The translations under genes were made by a program, and so were the position numbers. A stretch of 64,000 nt of DNA from positions 106,046,682 to 106,110,681 of the forward strand of contig CM045762.1 of the NCBI GenBank assembly GCA_025200525.1, written 5' to 3'. Each line of letters begins with the position of its first letter. The stretch's first letter is position 1. The notes below the pieces were generated by a model. It was not told the DNA's origin. It saw only the letters and a list, made by a program, of their open reading frames with translations, and ran no database searches. The DNA comes from Camellia lanceoleosa (Eukaryota; Streptophyta; Magnoliopsida; Ericales; Theaceae). This document shows, in pieces, positions 22,771-34,541 of the stretch.

Positions 22771-25398
22771 TGTAATAACCCGACCCTCATACATGTTTTC
22801 TGATATAGTTTTAGTCCTTGATGTGAGCAATTGAATGTTTACTGTGAAATTCCGTAGAAAATTAAAGTGATGTAAGTGAAATCCATGTTTAAGGAAGTCT
22901 ATCTGTTGAACAAGGAACATATCATTCCTCTAGAATGTTTAAACTGACAATTGGGGGCCTTAACGACTTAATTTTCGAAATGGATTATATATACGTGATC
23001 GGCATAATTTTTAGGTAATATTAAGCATGTTTATGAAATTTCAATTTGAATGATTAAACGATTGATTTTAAGTCTTATATGTCTTTATATATATATATAT
23101 GTGTCTAAGTCTTGTTTTGAGGCCTAGGAGGAAAGCGTGAGACTCTTTTGGGAGAGAAAATAAGAGAGTGGAAGAGAGAATTGGGGGAAAGGAGGATTCA
23201 ACAAGAGCTTGGCAAATTGTTAGTGTTGTGGAATCTAATTCAAGGTAAGACCAAGCTCCCCTTGTTATGGCAACTTAGAGATTGTTATGGATGTTCATGA
23301 AGTGATCATGGTTAACTCATGGTTGATTATGAGGGTTTCTCTTTAATTGATATTTTGATACTATAGTGGGTGTAGTATGAAATTATACTCACTCTTTGGT
23401 TGTTTATCATGAAATTATAGTTATATGTATGTTTTGATTCAAGATTGGGTTTTGTTTGAAATGGAGAGAAATGACTTGATTAAGCTCCTAATCTTGTTTA
23501 GTTTGTCAAATTCAAGGTAGAATCCATGTTATGATGATGTTAGATTGATGTATTGTCTCAAATTCATCTTGGATTGCATGAAACTAGCATGGAAATGGAG
23601 CTAGGTTATGGAATTGGAAGATCAGATTTTTGGAACTTCGTCCAGTCCGCTCGAGCGGAAGAAGGCCCGCTCGAGCGGGAAAATCCACCTTCCAGCAATT
23701 TGGTACCTCGTGCAGTCCGGTCGAGCGGCCAAAGTGGCGCTCGAGCGGGGGGGGGTATTTTTGACAAAAAAAAAAAGTTGTTCAGTTTTGCATGCTTATG
23801 CCTCTGGTATTGCTAAAATATTTTTCTGATGCTTTTAAGGCGATTATAAATTCGTATGAAGTGTAATGACTCCGAGAATGGTTCCTCAATGATTTAAGAA
23901 AAAAAAGGAATTAATTTACAAGTTATGCTTGTGTGCAGGCTGCAGGCTACACTCTGGAAGGAATTAGCACGCTATTACAACACTGTGAGTAATAGTACGC
24001 TATATGTACATTTTACTTTCTGTTGTACATTTTACTTTCTGTTATAACGCTCTAATCCTTGTAAGTGATTTCACTTCAAATGGATATACGTGTGAACGTT
24101 GAAAAAAGCTACATACAGTGGTGTAACTATGGAATTATTCTGCTCTGTCTATATTACGTATTCACTTTCTGTCATCGGTAAGCAACTGGTATTATTTCCT
24201 GTTATTACGAGGCAACTATTTTGATGGATCAAATGCACATACTATTATCCGCAAATTAAGGACATTGATTCATGATAATAAGCAAGTGAAACGTGGGTAC
24301 ATTATGATACTATAGTATTTATGTACCCTTGGAATTAATGGATGATGTTGGCACTTTGTGATAAGTAACTTAAATATGCTAAATCCTCTAAATGATAAAA
24401 AGAGACTATGTGTCTCTATATGGGCATAAGGCTAGTCCGTTTTGATGACACTATGGTTGTTCGCTATGATACTCGTTTTGTTTTATGACATGACATGATG
24501 AAACTTATTGACTTACGGTGTGGAGCAAAGTCTTTGTACGGAACTAAGTGCTACACTTTAGTGGGAGCCACCTCTAGAATCCGTACGAGCCACCTCTTGA
24601 GTCCATGCACAATTCTGTATATTTCTAATGTGTCTGTGTGCCGAAAGGCTACCTGTGCCGAAAGGCTATCTGTGTGCCGAAAGGCTATCTGTGCCGAAAG
24701 GCTACTGTCTTAGAAAGGCTATCTGTGATGCCGAAGGCTACATGCCGAAGGCTATCTGTGCCGAAGGCTATCTGTGTGCCAGAAGGCTACGTGTGTCGTA
24801 AAGGCTATCTGGTGAAAGGCCAATCGATAAAGTTGGGCCAATAGGTCAATCTGTTAAAAATTAGGTAATAGGCCAAGAGCCGTCAAGGTAAAATCGTTAC
24901 TTTTGTATGTGAGTTGATGCATGTGACACGCATTATGGTTTAATTGTTTAAGTACTAATATTCATGAGCTTGTCTCATTACATTATTTTGTACGATTACG
25001 TAGGTAATCAAGTCTAGCATCATTATCGACCATCCTTTGTCGACTGAGGACGACTAGGCACTCAAAGAAGCCCTGTATACTAGAGCAGTTTTGTTTGGCT
25101 TTGCCTTTTGACTTTACTAGTTTTGTTGGCTTAAAGCCGTTTGTAATTAATGTTTTGTTGAGTGCCCAATATCTGGGCCAGACTTGTACATTTGTATATA
25201 TCTCAGTTGGTTATTATTATTAGTTGGTTTAAGGCATGGTCCTGGTTTGTGATAGTAGCTCAATGGATGTGTCTAATTATTGTACTTTTGAATTTAATGC
25301 TTCCGCTTAGGCCCCAGTTATCATTTACATCAGGATATTCTGTCCGTTTCTGAGTAGGTCATGCCCAAACCTTTTAGGGGCGAGTTAGGGGCGTGACA
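22771..25398 (+). repeat. 5' LTR of element D (2628 bp)
   Basis: TGTAATAACCCGACCC to GGGGCGTGACA. A TATATATATATA stretch near 23085-23100 could serve as TATA region. CTCGAGCG-type motifs cluster at 23645-23745. Aligns throughout with 28518-30936. Confidence 0.85.
24630..24820 (+). repeat. Minisatellite GTGTGCCGAAAGGCTA-CT in LTR of D
   Basis: About ten degenerate 15-19 bp units containing GCCGAAAGGCTA. The core GCC-GAAA-GGC is itself a small dyad with a GAAA loop. The 3' LTR copy is at 30362-30556 with a different unit order. Confidence 0.8.
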
Positions 25399-25400
25399 AG

Positions 25401-25412
25401 TGGTATCAGAGC
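25401..25412 (+). promoter_or_regulatory. Primer binding site of element D
   Basis: TGGTATCAGAGC, 2 bp after the LTR, complementary to the 3' end of plant initiator tRNA-Met; the usual primer of chromoviruses and many Ty1/copia elements. Confidence 0.9.
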
Positions 25413-28400
25413 ACGAGTTACTATCTCACACACGGATCCATTGAGCTCTAGGATGTCTAGAAAAGCTTTAGGCATCTTGCATGACACCCTGAAAGTATCT
25501 GGAAAATTGATAGCAACGTTAAGTGATACGGTAAGGCTAACAATTGTGGATTATGTCTCTTGTATAATGGTTATTGTCGATTGTGGCGAGAATAAGGACA
25601 AGGATCCTACCTCCGTTGGAAAAAAAAAATTGTTGGTAGATATATAAACAAGCGGTAGGAATTGGATCAACAAAGTTGCGGTAGAAGTGGGGTAAGAGTT
25701 CGAGTTGACTGGTAAGATAATTTATGTGTCCATAATGAAGTATACTTTTATGTTATTGGTTGTTATTGATGGATTGATATAACAACGATTGTGCCTTCTA
25801 ACACCTGTTCAGCTGAATGGCTCGCACATTAAATATGGATTATTCCTACAACAATGAGTAAACGGATAATATATACCATATGTACATTCAGATATAGCCA
25901 CGTTCCTTTGTATTATCACAATGTTCAAACCTGCGGGGTGCTTGTAATTAGACTTTCTGACAAGAATAAGTTTTGCATGACGTTCTGTAATGTGTTGAGA
26001 AGGACTGATTGTGATAAGAAGTTAGGTATAGAGAGACTCTTATAATTATGTAAGGAAATAATTGATTATATCCTGTTCCCTACTGATAGTTCATACGAAA
26101 TAAGGGAATGATGTACATATTAGTTATGTTTGGACATGTGAAGATTGACATTGAATCGATTTGTTCAAGTACTATGATTTCGATTTTGAAATAAGATGAA
26201 AATACAAAAAATTTGAGAACCGACACATTTATTGTCAATGTGCGAGGTGAGGGTTTGTTTATGAAAATTTGAAACTTGTAATATGTTTTGTTATGTATAA
26301 TCGATGTCTGTGATCAAAATGTCTTGTAAGAATAATTGATCGGCATAAGGAATCTCACTCACATTGTGAGTCGGCTTCCATAATACTTGACGAGATATGG
26401 TTAGTTATTGACTATTTTGAAATTTGAAATTAAGCGATTAATAATTTGGCTGCTACGTATGTTCATGATATAAGATTGTCAAATCCTTCAAGTGCGAACC
26501 GTTCTATATGACATTTGAATTAGGATAGAAATGAATGGAATGGGAGTATGCTATGTTAATGGGTGATTGAGATTATGTGCGGACCTTTACCTCTTATTGC
26601 GATTGATATGGATTTGCACGATAATTAATACATAATTCTGAATTGACTTATGATTTTGGAATCATTCGGTTGTGTCGATAATGAATAAAAACTTCGATTA
26701 TCTTCGTAAACTAAGTTGTCTCTTAACGAATAAATGGGATGATGTTCGTTTGTAAATTAAGGTATCGGTACGAAGTTAAAATTTTCTGTTGTGTTACGTA
26801 GGGACCCGAATTGTTTAAAATCTATGACATGAATGCAAAAGTTTGACCTCATTAGAATGTGATTTGTTTATTTTGTTAAGTATACCCTAATGACATGATA
26901 TGATAAGAAATAATCCATCTTCTAATATGTAATGTTTACATCTGCTTTGTTTAGGTCTAATTTGTGATCTGTCCCTATTCATTATGTCGAACACAGTAAT
27001 CTGTCGGTGGGACTTACGATAAGGAAGAGTCGTAACATAAGGAACCCGCTTATAATCCGTATCCGTCCATATGATACTTGTAGAGCAATAGCTAATCACT
27101 AAATAATTTGATTGGTAATCGATATATTCTTGTAAATTAGCATCCTATCTCTAAGAATAAGAAAACACGTGCGTGATACACTTTTGTGTAAATCTTGTAA
27201 CTTATCAAACCAAACCCTAGTCTTTGTTGATAGCAATAATACAAGCTATTGCAGGTGTCACTATGAATTTTGATGAGAACAAATGGTTATAGAGGTATTT
27301 GAGGATAAGAATGGGTTCTGGGTATATATATTCCGCATAGTGTGAGTCTACATTAAGTTCTTGTAATGTTGAGCGGATCTTGTTACGTTACATCATATTA
27401 TGGATATACTCTTGAATTAAGTCATTATAAACAATGTAGTTAATTGTATGCAATAAGGAGAGTATAAACCACAGGCGATGATATGAAGAAAAAGAAAGAA
27501 AAGTGAAGCGGCGTATTTGCTTATGGTAAGCTGAATAGAAAACTTAAGAATAGTGGGTGTAGTACTACATCATTATGATTGAGTGATGCTGTCTGATTCT
27601 AAATGTGATTCCCAATTTTATTTTTAAATGGCTCCATTTGCTTGAAGCGACGATTGCTATAGTTCTATTTGTTACTTAGATTTGTATTCATGAAATATGT
27701 CTAAGTGTTATGATGATAAATGCATGAATTGATGTAAGTGTTATCCTAATCATTGACCCAGTATGATTTTCCTTGTAATTCTACACTTACGATAATACTA
27801 TTAAGAACTAACAATGTGTATCGATTTCTTGTTTTTAGTTTTGCCGATGTGCTAACGTTTGTTTGTTAAAGGCGTGTTATTCTTAAAGAATTGTTAAAGA
27901 CTATTGCATGTAATTCTAAACCAATATAGCGATATGCTTGTGGAACATTTGTGAACATTGAAGATGCAAAACTAATGGATATATCTACTTAGCGGCTCCT
28001 TTGTAGCGGTTAAAATGAATCATACATATTTAGGTAGGGCCCTACTGGGCGAACTTTGGTGTCTGATTGAATTATACATAATCCGACTCGACTCTAACCA
28101 CGTAATCGTATAAAAACAAAACAAGATAAATAACCAAATAAAAAAAATATAGAGAATGTTGTGGTTGGGATTAAGGTATGTTATAGAAATTTGATTTCGT
28201 GACTTATGTGTTGAAGGTAACGATATCTACCCAGTGGAGATTATATGTCTATAATGCCCTGTTATGAAATTGTGTAATCTCATCTTGCGTTATGAAATTT
28301 ATACATGCCCGATACGCAGTAAATCGCTTGGTTAAACAAAATAGTAAGATCTTGATTGTGGTAACACCTCTATAGGAAGAACGAGGTAATCTGTGAATTG

Positions 28401-28504
28401 TTTGAGCTGCGGATTATGTGAACCCTTATAAGAAGAAGAGACAACGAGCGAGACTCACGATTTCTAGTTTGTTATCGTTGAACAAGTTTGGAGGACCAAA
28501 CTTA
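25413..28504. other. Non-coding interior of element D
   Basis: AT-rich, with frequent stops in all frames. I could not find the gag zinc knuckle, protease, RT (YVDD), RNase H or integrase motifs. The first 200 bp keep a faint gag-leader look (ATGTCTAGAAAAG at 25453) but nothing assignable. Confidence 0.6.
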
Positions 28505-28517
28505 TTTAAGGGGAGAG
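28505..28517 (+). promoter_or_regulatory. Polypurine tract of element D
   Basis: TTTAAGGGGAGAG directly precedes TGTAATAAC of the 3' LTR; primes plus-strand DNA synthesis. Confidence 0.8.
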
Positions 28518-30936
28518 TGTAATAACTTGACCCTCATACATGTTTTTCGATATAGTTTTAGTCCTTGATGTGAGCAATTGAATGTTTCTTTGTGAAATTA
28601 GTAGAAAATTAAAGTGATGTAAGTGAAATCCATGTTTAAGGAAGTCTATCATTGAACAAGGAACATATCTGTTCCTCTAGAATGTTTAGAGCGAACAATT
28701 GGGGCCTTAACGACTTAATTTTCAGAAATGGATTATATATCTGTGATCAGCATAATTTTTAGGTAATATTAAGCATGTTTACGAAATTTCAATTTCGGAA
28801 TGATTAAACGATTGATTTTCGTCTTATATGTCTTTATATATATATATATATGTGTCTAAGTCTTGTTTTGAGGCCTAGGAGGAAAACGTGAGACTCTTTT
28901 TGGGAGAGAAAATAAGAGAGAGTGGAAGAGAGAATTGGGGGAAAGGAGGATTCAACAAGAGCTTGGCAAATTGTTAGTGTTGTGGAATCTAATTCAAGGT
29001 AAGACCAAGCTCCCCTTGTTATGGTAACTTAGAGATTGTTATGGATGTTCATGAAGTGATCATGGTTAACTCATGGTTGATTATGAGGGTTTCTCTTTAA
29101 TTGATATTTTGATACTATAGTGGGTGTAGTATGAAATTATACTCACTCTTTGGTTGTTTATCATGAAATTATGGTTATATGTATGTTTTGATTCAAGATT
29201 GGGTTTTGTTTGAAATGGAGAGAAATGACTTGATTAAGCTCCTAATCTTGTTTAGTTTGTCAAATTCAAGGTAGAATCCATGTTATGATGATGTTAGATT
29301 GATGTATTGTCTCAAATTCATCTTGGATTGCATGAAACTAGCATGGAAATGGAGCTAGGTTATGGAATTGGAAGATCGATTTTGGAACTTCGTCCTTTCG
29401 GCGGAAGAAGGCCCTTCGGCGGGGAAAATCCACCTTCGGCAATTTGGTACCTCGTCTGGTCGCTTTCGGCGCCAAAGTGGCGCTTCGGCGGGAGGCTTAT
29501 TTTAGACAAAAAATAAATGTTGTTCAGTTTTGCATGCTTATGCCTCTGGTATTGCTAAAATATTTTTCTGATGCTTTTAAGGCGATTATAAATTCGTATG
29601 AAGTGTAATGACTCCGAGAATGGTTCCTCAATGATTTAAGAAAAAAAGGAATTAATTTACAAGTTATGCTTGTGTGCAGGCTACACTCTGGAAGGAATTA
29701 GCTCGCTATTACAACACTGTGAGTAATAATCGCTATATGTACATTTTACTTTGTTGTACATTTTACTTTCTGTTATAACGCTCTAATCCTTGTAAGTGAT
29801 TTCACTTCAAATGGATATCGTGTGAGCGTTGAAAAAAGCTACATCTGATGGTGTAACTATGGAATTATTACGCTCTGTCTATATTACGTATTCACTTTCT
29901 GTCATCGGTAAGCAACTGGTATTATTTCCTGTTATTACGAGGCAACTATTTTGATGGATCAAATGCACATACTATTATCCGCAAATTAAGGACATTGATT
30001 CATGATAATAAGCAAGTGAAACGTGGGTACATTATGATACTATAGTATTTATGTACCCTTGGAATTAATGGATGATGTTGGCACTTTGTGATAAGTAACT
30101 TAAATATGCTAAATCCTCTAAATGATAAAAAGAGACTATGTGTCTCTATATGGCTGTAAGGCTAGTCCGTTTTGATGACACTATGGTTGTTCCGCTATGA
30201 TACTCGTTTTGTTTTATGACATGACATGATGAAACTTATTGACTTCTGGTGTGGAGCAAAGTCTTTGTCTGAACTAAGTGCTACACTTTAGTGGGAGCCA
30301 CCTCTAGAATCGTCTGAGCCACCTCTTGAGTCCATGCACAATTTCTGTATATTTCTAATGTGTCTTAGCCGAAGGCTACTGTCTGCCGAAGGCTATCACA
30401 GGCCGAAGGCTATCTGGTGCCGAAAGGCTATCAGGCTTGAAAGGCTATCTGTGTGCCGAAAGGCTACCTGTGCCGAAAGGCTATCTGTGTGCCGAAAGGC
30501 TATCTGTGTGCCGAAAGGCTACCTGTGTGCCGTAAGGCTATCTGGGCTGAAAGGCCAATCTGATAAAGTTGGGCCAATAGGTCAATCTGTTAAAAATTAG
30601 GTAATAGGCGAAGAGTCGTCCGAAGGTAAAATCGTATTACATTTGTATGTGAGATGATGCATGTCTGACTCGCATTATGGTTTAATTGTTTAAGTACTAA
30701 TATTCACTGAGCTTGTCTCATTCTATTATTTTGTCTGATTCTGTAGGTAATCAAGTCTAGCATCATTGTCAGCCATCCTTTGTCAGCCTGAGGACGACTA
30801 GGCACTCAAAGAAGCCCTGTATACTAGAGCAGTTTTGTTTGGCTTTGCCTTTTGACTTTACTAGTTTTGTTGGCTTAAAGCCGTTTGTAATTAATGTTTT
30901 GTTGAGTGCCCAATATTTGGGCCAGACTTGTACATT
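28518..30936 (+). repeat. 3' LTR of element D, truncated
   Basis: Collinear with 22771-25197 to the word GACTTGTACATT, then stops abruptly against the 36-bp array. The terminal part present at 25198-25398 is missing. Many differences from the 5' LTR are swaps at CG or CHG motifs rather than simple transitions. Confidence 0.85.
30362..30556 (+). repeat. Minisatellite GCCGAAAGGCTA in 3' LTR of D
   Basis: Counterpart of 24630-24820; about eleven units, several as GCCGAAGGCTA. Confidence 0.8.
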
Positions 30937-31796
30937 CTATCTTCCTCATCTCGCGTAAGACGCGTTTGGAAAGCATTTTCCTCCTCTCGCGTAAGACGCG
31001 TTTGGAAAACATTTTCCTCCTCTCGCGTAAGACGCGTTTGGAAAGCACCTTCCTCATCTCGTGTAAGACGCGTTTGGAGAGCAGCTTCCTCCTCTCGCGT
31101 AAGACGAGTTTGGAAAGCATATTTCTCCTCTCGCGTAAGACGCGTTTGGCAAGCATATTCCTCCTCTCGCGTAAGACGCGTTTGGAAAGCATCTTCCTCC
31201 TCTCGCGTAAGACGCGTTTGGAAAGCATCTTCCTCCTCTCGCGTAAGACGCGTTTGGAAAGCATATTCCTCCTCTCGCGTAAGACGCGTTTGGAAAGCAT
31301 ATTCCTCCTCTCGCGTAAGACGCGTTTGGAAAGCATCTGCCTCCTCTCGCGTAAGACGCGTTTGGAAAGCATATTCCTCCTCTCGCGTAAGACGCGTTTG
31401 GAAAGCATATTCCTTGTCTCGCGTAAGACGCGTTTGGAAAGCATATTCCTCCTCTCGCGTAAGACGCGTTTGGAAAGCATCTTCCTCCTCTCGCGTAAGA
31501 CGCGTTTGGAGAGAAGCTTCCTCCTCTCGTATAAGACGCGTTTGGAAAGCACCTTCCTCCTCTCGCGTAAGACGCGTTTGGAGAGCAGCTTCCTCCTCTC
31601 GCGTAAGACGCGTTTGGAAAGCATCTTCCTTTTCTCGCGTGAGACGCGTTTAGAGAGTAACTTCCTCCTCTCGCGTAAGACGCGTTTGGAAAGCACCTTC
31701 CTCCTCTCGCGTAAGACGCGTTTGGAAAGCACCTTCCTCCTCTCGTGTAAGACGCGTTTGGAAAGCATTATCCTCCTCTCACGTAAGACGCGTTTG
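30937..31796 (+). repeat. 36-bp tandem array (about 24 units)
   Basis: Unit built on CCTCCTCTCGCGTAAGACGC + GTTTGGAAAGCAT. Each carries the dyad CGCGT-AAG-ACGCG. Units differ at a few positions, mainly the two bases before TTCCTCC. As 36 is a multiple of 3 and the unit lacks stops in several phases, it produces 241- to 332-codon frames on both strands; these are artefacts. It is part of the satellite-rich 3' region of element A. Confidence 0.95.
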
Positions 31797-32705
31797 GATC
31801 TCAAGTTCACATCCTCCTCTCGCGTAAGACGCGTTTGGATCTCAAGTTCACATCCTCCTCTCGCGTAAGACACGTTTGGATCTCAAGTTCACATCCTCCT
31901 CTTGCGTAAGACGCGTTTGGATCTCAAGTTCACAAACTCCTCTCGCGTAAGACGCGTTTGGATCTCAAGTTCGCTTCCTCCTCTTGCGTAAGACGCATTT
32001 GGAAAGCATCATCCTCCTCTCGCGTAAGACGCATTTGGATCTCAAGTTCACATCCTCCTCTCGCGTAAGACACGTTTGGATCTCAAGTTCACATCCTCCT
32101 CTCGCGTAAGACGCGTTTGGATCTCAAGTTCACATCCTCCTCTCGCGTAAGACGCGTTTGGATCTCAAGTTCACATCCTCCTCTCGCATAAGACGCGTTT
32201 GGATCTCAAGTTCACAAACTCCTCTCGCATAAGACGCGTTTGGATCTCAAGATCACATCCTCCTCTCGCGTAAGACGCGTTTGGATCTCAAGTTCACAAA
32301 CTCCTCTCGTGTAAGACGTGTTTGGATCTCAAGTTTACATACTCCTCTCGCGTAAGACGCGTTTGGATTTCAAGTTCACATCCTCCTCTCGCGTAAGACG
32401 CATTTGGATCTCAAGTTCACATACTCCTCTCGCGTAAGACGCGTTTGGATCTCAAGTTCACATACTCCTCTCGCGTAAGACGCGTTTGGATTTCAAGTTC
32501 ACATCCTCCTCTCGCGTAAGACGCGTTTGTATCTCAAGTTCACCATACTCCTCTCGCGTGAGACGCGTTTAGATCTCAAGTTCACATGCTCCTCTCGCGT
32601 AAGACGCGTTTGCATCTCAAGTTCACAAACTCCTCTCATGTAAGACGCGTTTGGATCTCAAGTTCACATCCCCCTCTCGCGTAGGACGCGTTTGGATCTC
32701 AAGTT
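31797..32705 (+). repeat. 41-bp tandem array (about 22 units) sharing the same core
   Basis: Same CTCTCGCGTAAGACGCG core, but GGAAAGCAT is replaced by GGATCTCAAGTTCACAT. One unit near 31990 reverts to the 36-bp type. The frame shift per unit (41 is not a multiple of 3) closes the open frames. The two unit types evidently come from a common ancestor by change of the spacer. Confidence 0.95.
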
Positions 32706-32707
32706 TC

Positions 32708-32847
32708 GTCTAGGAGACCTTAAATCCTCTGAAGGTGCAATTCTTTTGGTGTTTGTCGTGCCCAAACGACTTCAATGGTCTAGGAGACCTTAAATCCTCT
32801 GAAGGTGCAATTCCTTTGGTGTTTGTCGTGCCCGAATGACTTTAGGT
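32708..32847 (+). repeat. 70-bp tandem duplication
   Basis: GTCTAGGAGACCTTAAATCC and the following 50 bp occur at 32708 and 32778 with four substitutions. Confidence 0.85.
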
Positions 32848-33554
32848 GATGCAGTATAGCTACACTTTGTGATTGCAATGAGTTCTAGGAGACCAAGCTA
32901 TGACGGTGGAAATTAGAGTTCGAATAGCGATGCCTAGAGCAAAAAGATTGAGATTTACGAGACTAAAGTCTGGTTTAAATACCCAGAGGTGCATACAGGG
33001 GTGCATTCTCGGCTTGAAATCTGTATGGTAGCCCCATAGGTTGAGATAGCTTATATGCGTCTCAGTGCGATCTTGAACCAACCTAGTCTGTCACCCGTTG
33101 GAGAATAGAAAGTTGTAAATATGATCGAGCGGCATCCATGGCCACCCAAATCGGTTAACAACGAGGTGAGCTGTCTATTCACACTACCCAATCAGTTAAA
33201 AACATCAGGTGCGCCTGTTGTTTACACCATCTTTCCTCCTTTCGCGTGACACGTGTTAGGATGGTGATTTCTCTTGGTTGAGGTCTTCCCTCTCTTGCAT
33301 GATCATAAGGTTTTCAAAAATAATTGGCTTCGCGTAGCGTATAAGTCCAGTTCTTACAATTTTCCTGCATATCATTAGCATCTTGCCTCTGAACTACGCT
33401 GGTTTGATTCCTTGCAAAGAGATACGTAGACAACCTTCTGGTTCAACCACATGCATTGCATTTTATTTGATTGCCCAAGTCTTACGGCCTTGTCAAAAGG
33501 GTCGTCTTCGGGCTTTGACATTCACTCACGTCATTTAATGACTTCGAGCTCTGT
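32848..33554 (+). other. 3' non-coding region of element A before the purine tract
   Basis: No gene. Contains one isolated, diverged array unit (CCTCCTTTCGCGTGACACGT at about 33235) and the Tat-type phrase GAGATACGTAGACAACC near 33419. Confidence 0.6.
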
Positions 33555-33568
33555 CAAAGAAGGGCAAC
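33555..33568 (+). promoter_or_regulatory. Polypurine tract of element A
   Basis: CAAAGAAGGGCAAC lies directly before TGTAGACACC. This purine tract form is usual in Tat-lineage elements. Confidence 0.75.
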
Positions 33569-34508
33569 TGTAGACACCCCATTTTTGACCGACTCTAAGA
33601 CTTGGGCACTTTATTTTGACCACCCTCCCAGAAAAATTAAATTGAAACTTCAATCCCAAACCTCATCCATTTACGCCAAATTTGTAATTTGTAGTATTTT
33701 ATACATTCTATAATTTTATGTGTGTTTACATATATTTAGGTATTTATAACAAAACCAAAAAAAAAAAAAAAAACAAAAGAAAGAAAAAGAAGAAAAACAA
33801 CAAAGACAAAAAAATGGTATGGTCAGAATGATGGGGTATTTTTGGGTGGGAGATAAAGAAGATAGGTTGAATATATGATTATGTTTTGTTTGATGGAAGA
33901 TAAATGATGATTATGCTGATGGGTGGAGGTGAAAGATGAGTTGTAAAATATACCTCTCGGTGGGTTCAATTCAGTGAAGAGAATAAAAAAAAAAAAAAAA
34001 AAAGGACTACAATAATTTTGATAAAATAGAGATTCAAGGCGGTCGGTGGGGACAAGTGGCATTTTATTATTGTTTTGCATGTGATACAATTGGAGCAAAA
34101 AAATGATCAAAAGAGGTAGGGGGTCTTCTCTGGAAGGGGAATAGAGCATCTACACAGACATCTCTCGGGCTCTCTCTCTTTCTCGACTTGGGGAGAGAAG
34201 CAGGAGAAAGAGGATTTTAGCACTCCACAGTTTTCAGAGAAAGAGAGGTTAGGGAGAGAAAGGTGAGAGAGAGGAGACTACGGCTACACCACCAACTTCA
34301 TCTTCTCATAGCACATACGGGCATGGAGACCATAGAAACCCATCTCTCTCTCCCTCCCTCTTGGCTCTCTTCATATACACACATTGAGCTTCACCATACA
34401 GAGGGAAGGGGAGCTACACTCAGACTAGCATCTTGACTCTCTCTCTCTCTCTCTCTGGGGAGAAATCCACTCTCTGCCAACTCTCACACACCCACCACAC
34501 ACTACACG

Positions 34509-34541
<33 letters not shown>

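Larger units (their letters stand above)
22771..30936 (+). mobile_element. Nested non-autonomous LTR retrotransposon D (chromovirus-type ends, no coding)
   Basis: Bounded by direct LTRs starting TGTAATAACC, with an initiator-Met primer site after the 5' LTR and a purine tract (AAGGGGAGAG) before the 3' LTR. The 3.1 kb interior has no gag or pol frame. LTR termini (TGTAA...GTGACA) and primer site resemble those of Tekay/Del chromoviruses, one of which lies at 39851-44164. The 3' LTR lacks its last 200 bp or so, being fused to a tandem array at 30937, so no target duplication can be checked. It lies inside element A and is therefore younger than A's arrival. Confidence 0.8.

Noticed and set aside
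23553..23829. Frames starting MSQIHLGLHETSMEMELGYG in the LTR of D
   Set aside because: Lie within an LTR, are not conserved in the partner LTR beyond the first 24 residues, and have no family resemblance.
30875..31873. Open frames of 332, 320 and 241 codons on both strands with a regular 12-residue repeat (e.g. KRVLRERRKMLS)
   Set aside because: Produced by the 36-bp tandem array; both strands stay open together and the frames close where the unit length becomes 41 bp.
30937..32705. CRISPR-like array (36-bp repeats with a short palindrome)
   Set aside because: Units are directly adjacent with no unique spacers, in a plant retrotransposon; ordinary tandem repeat.
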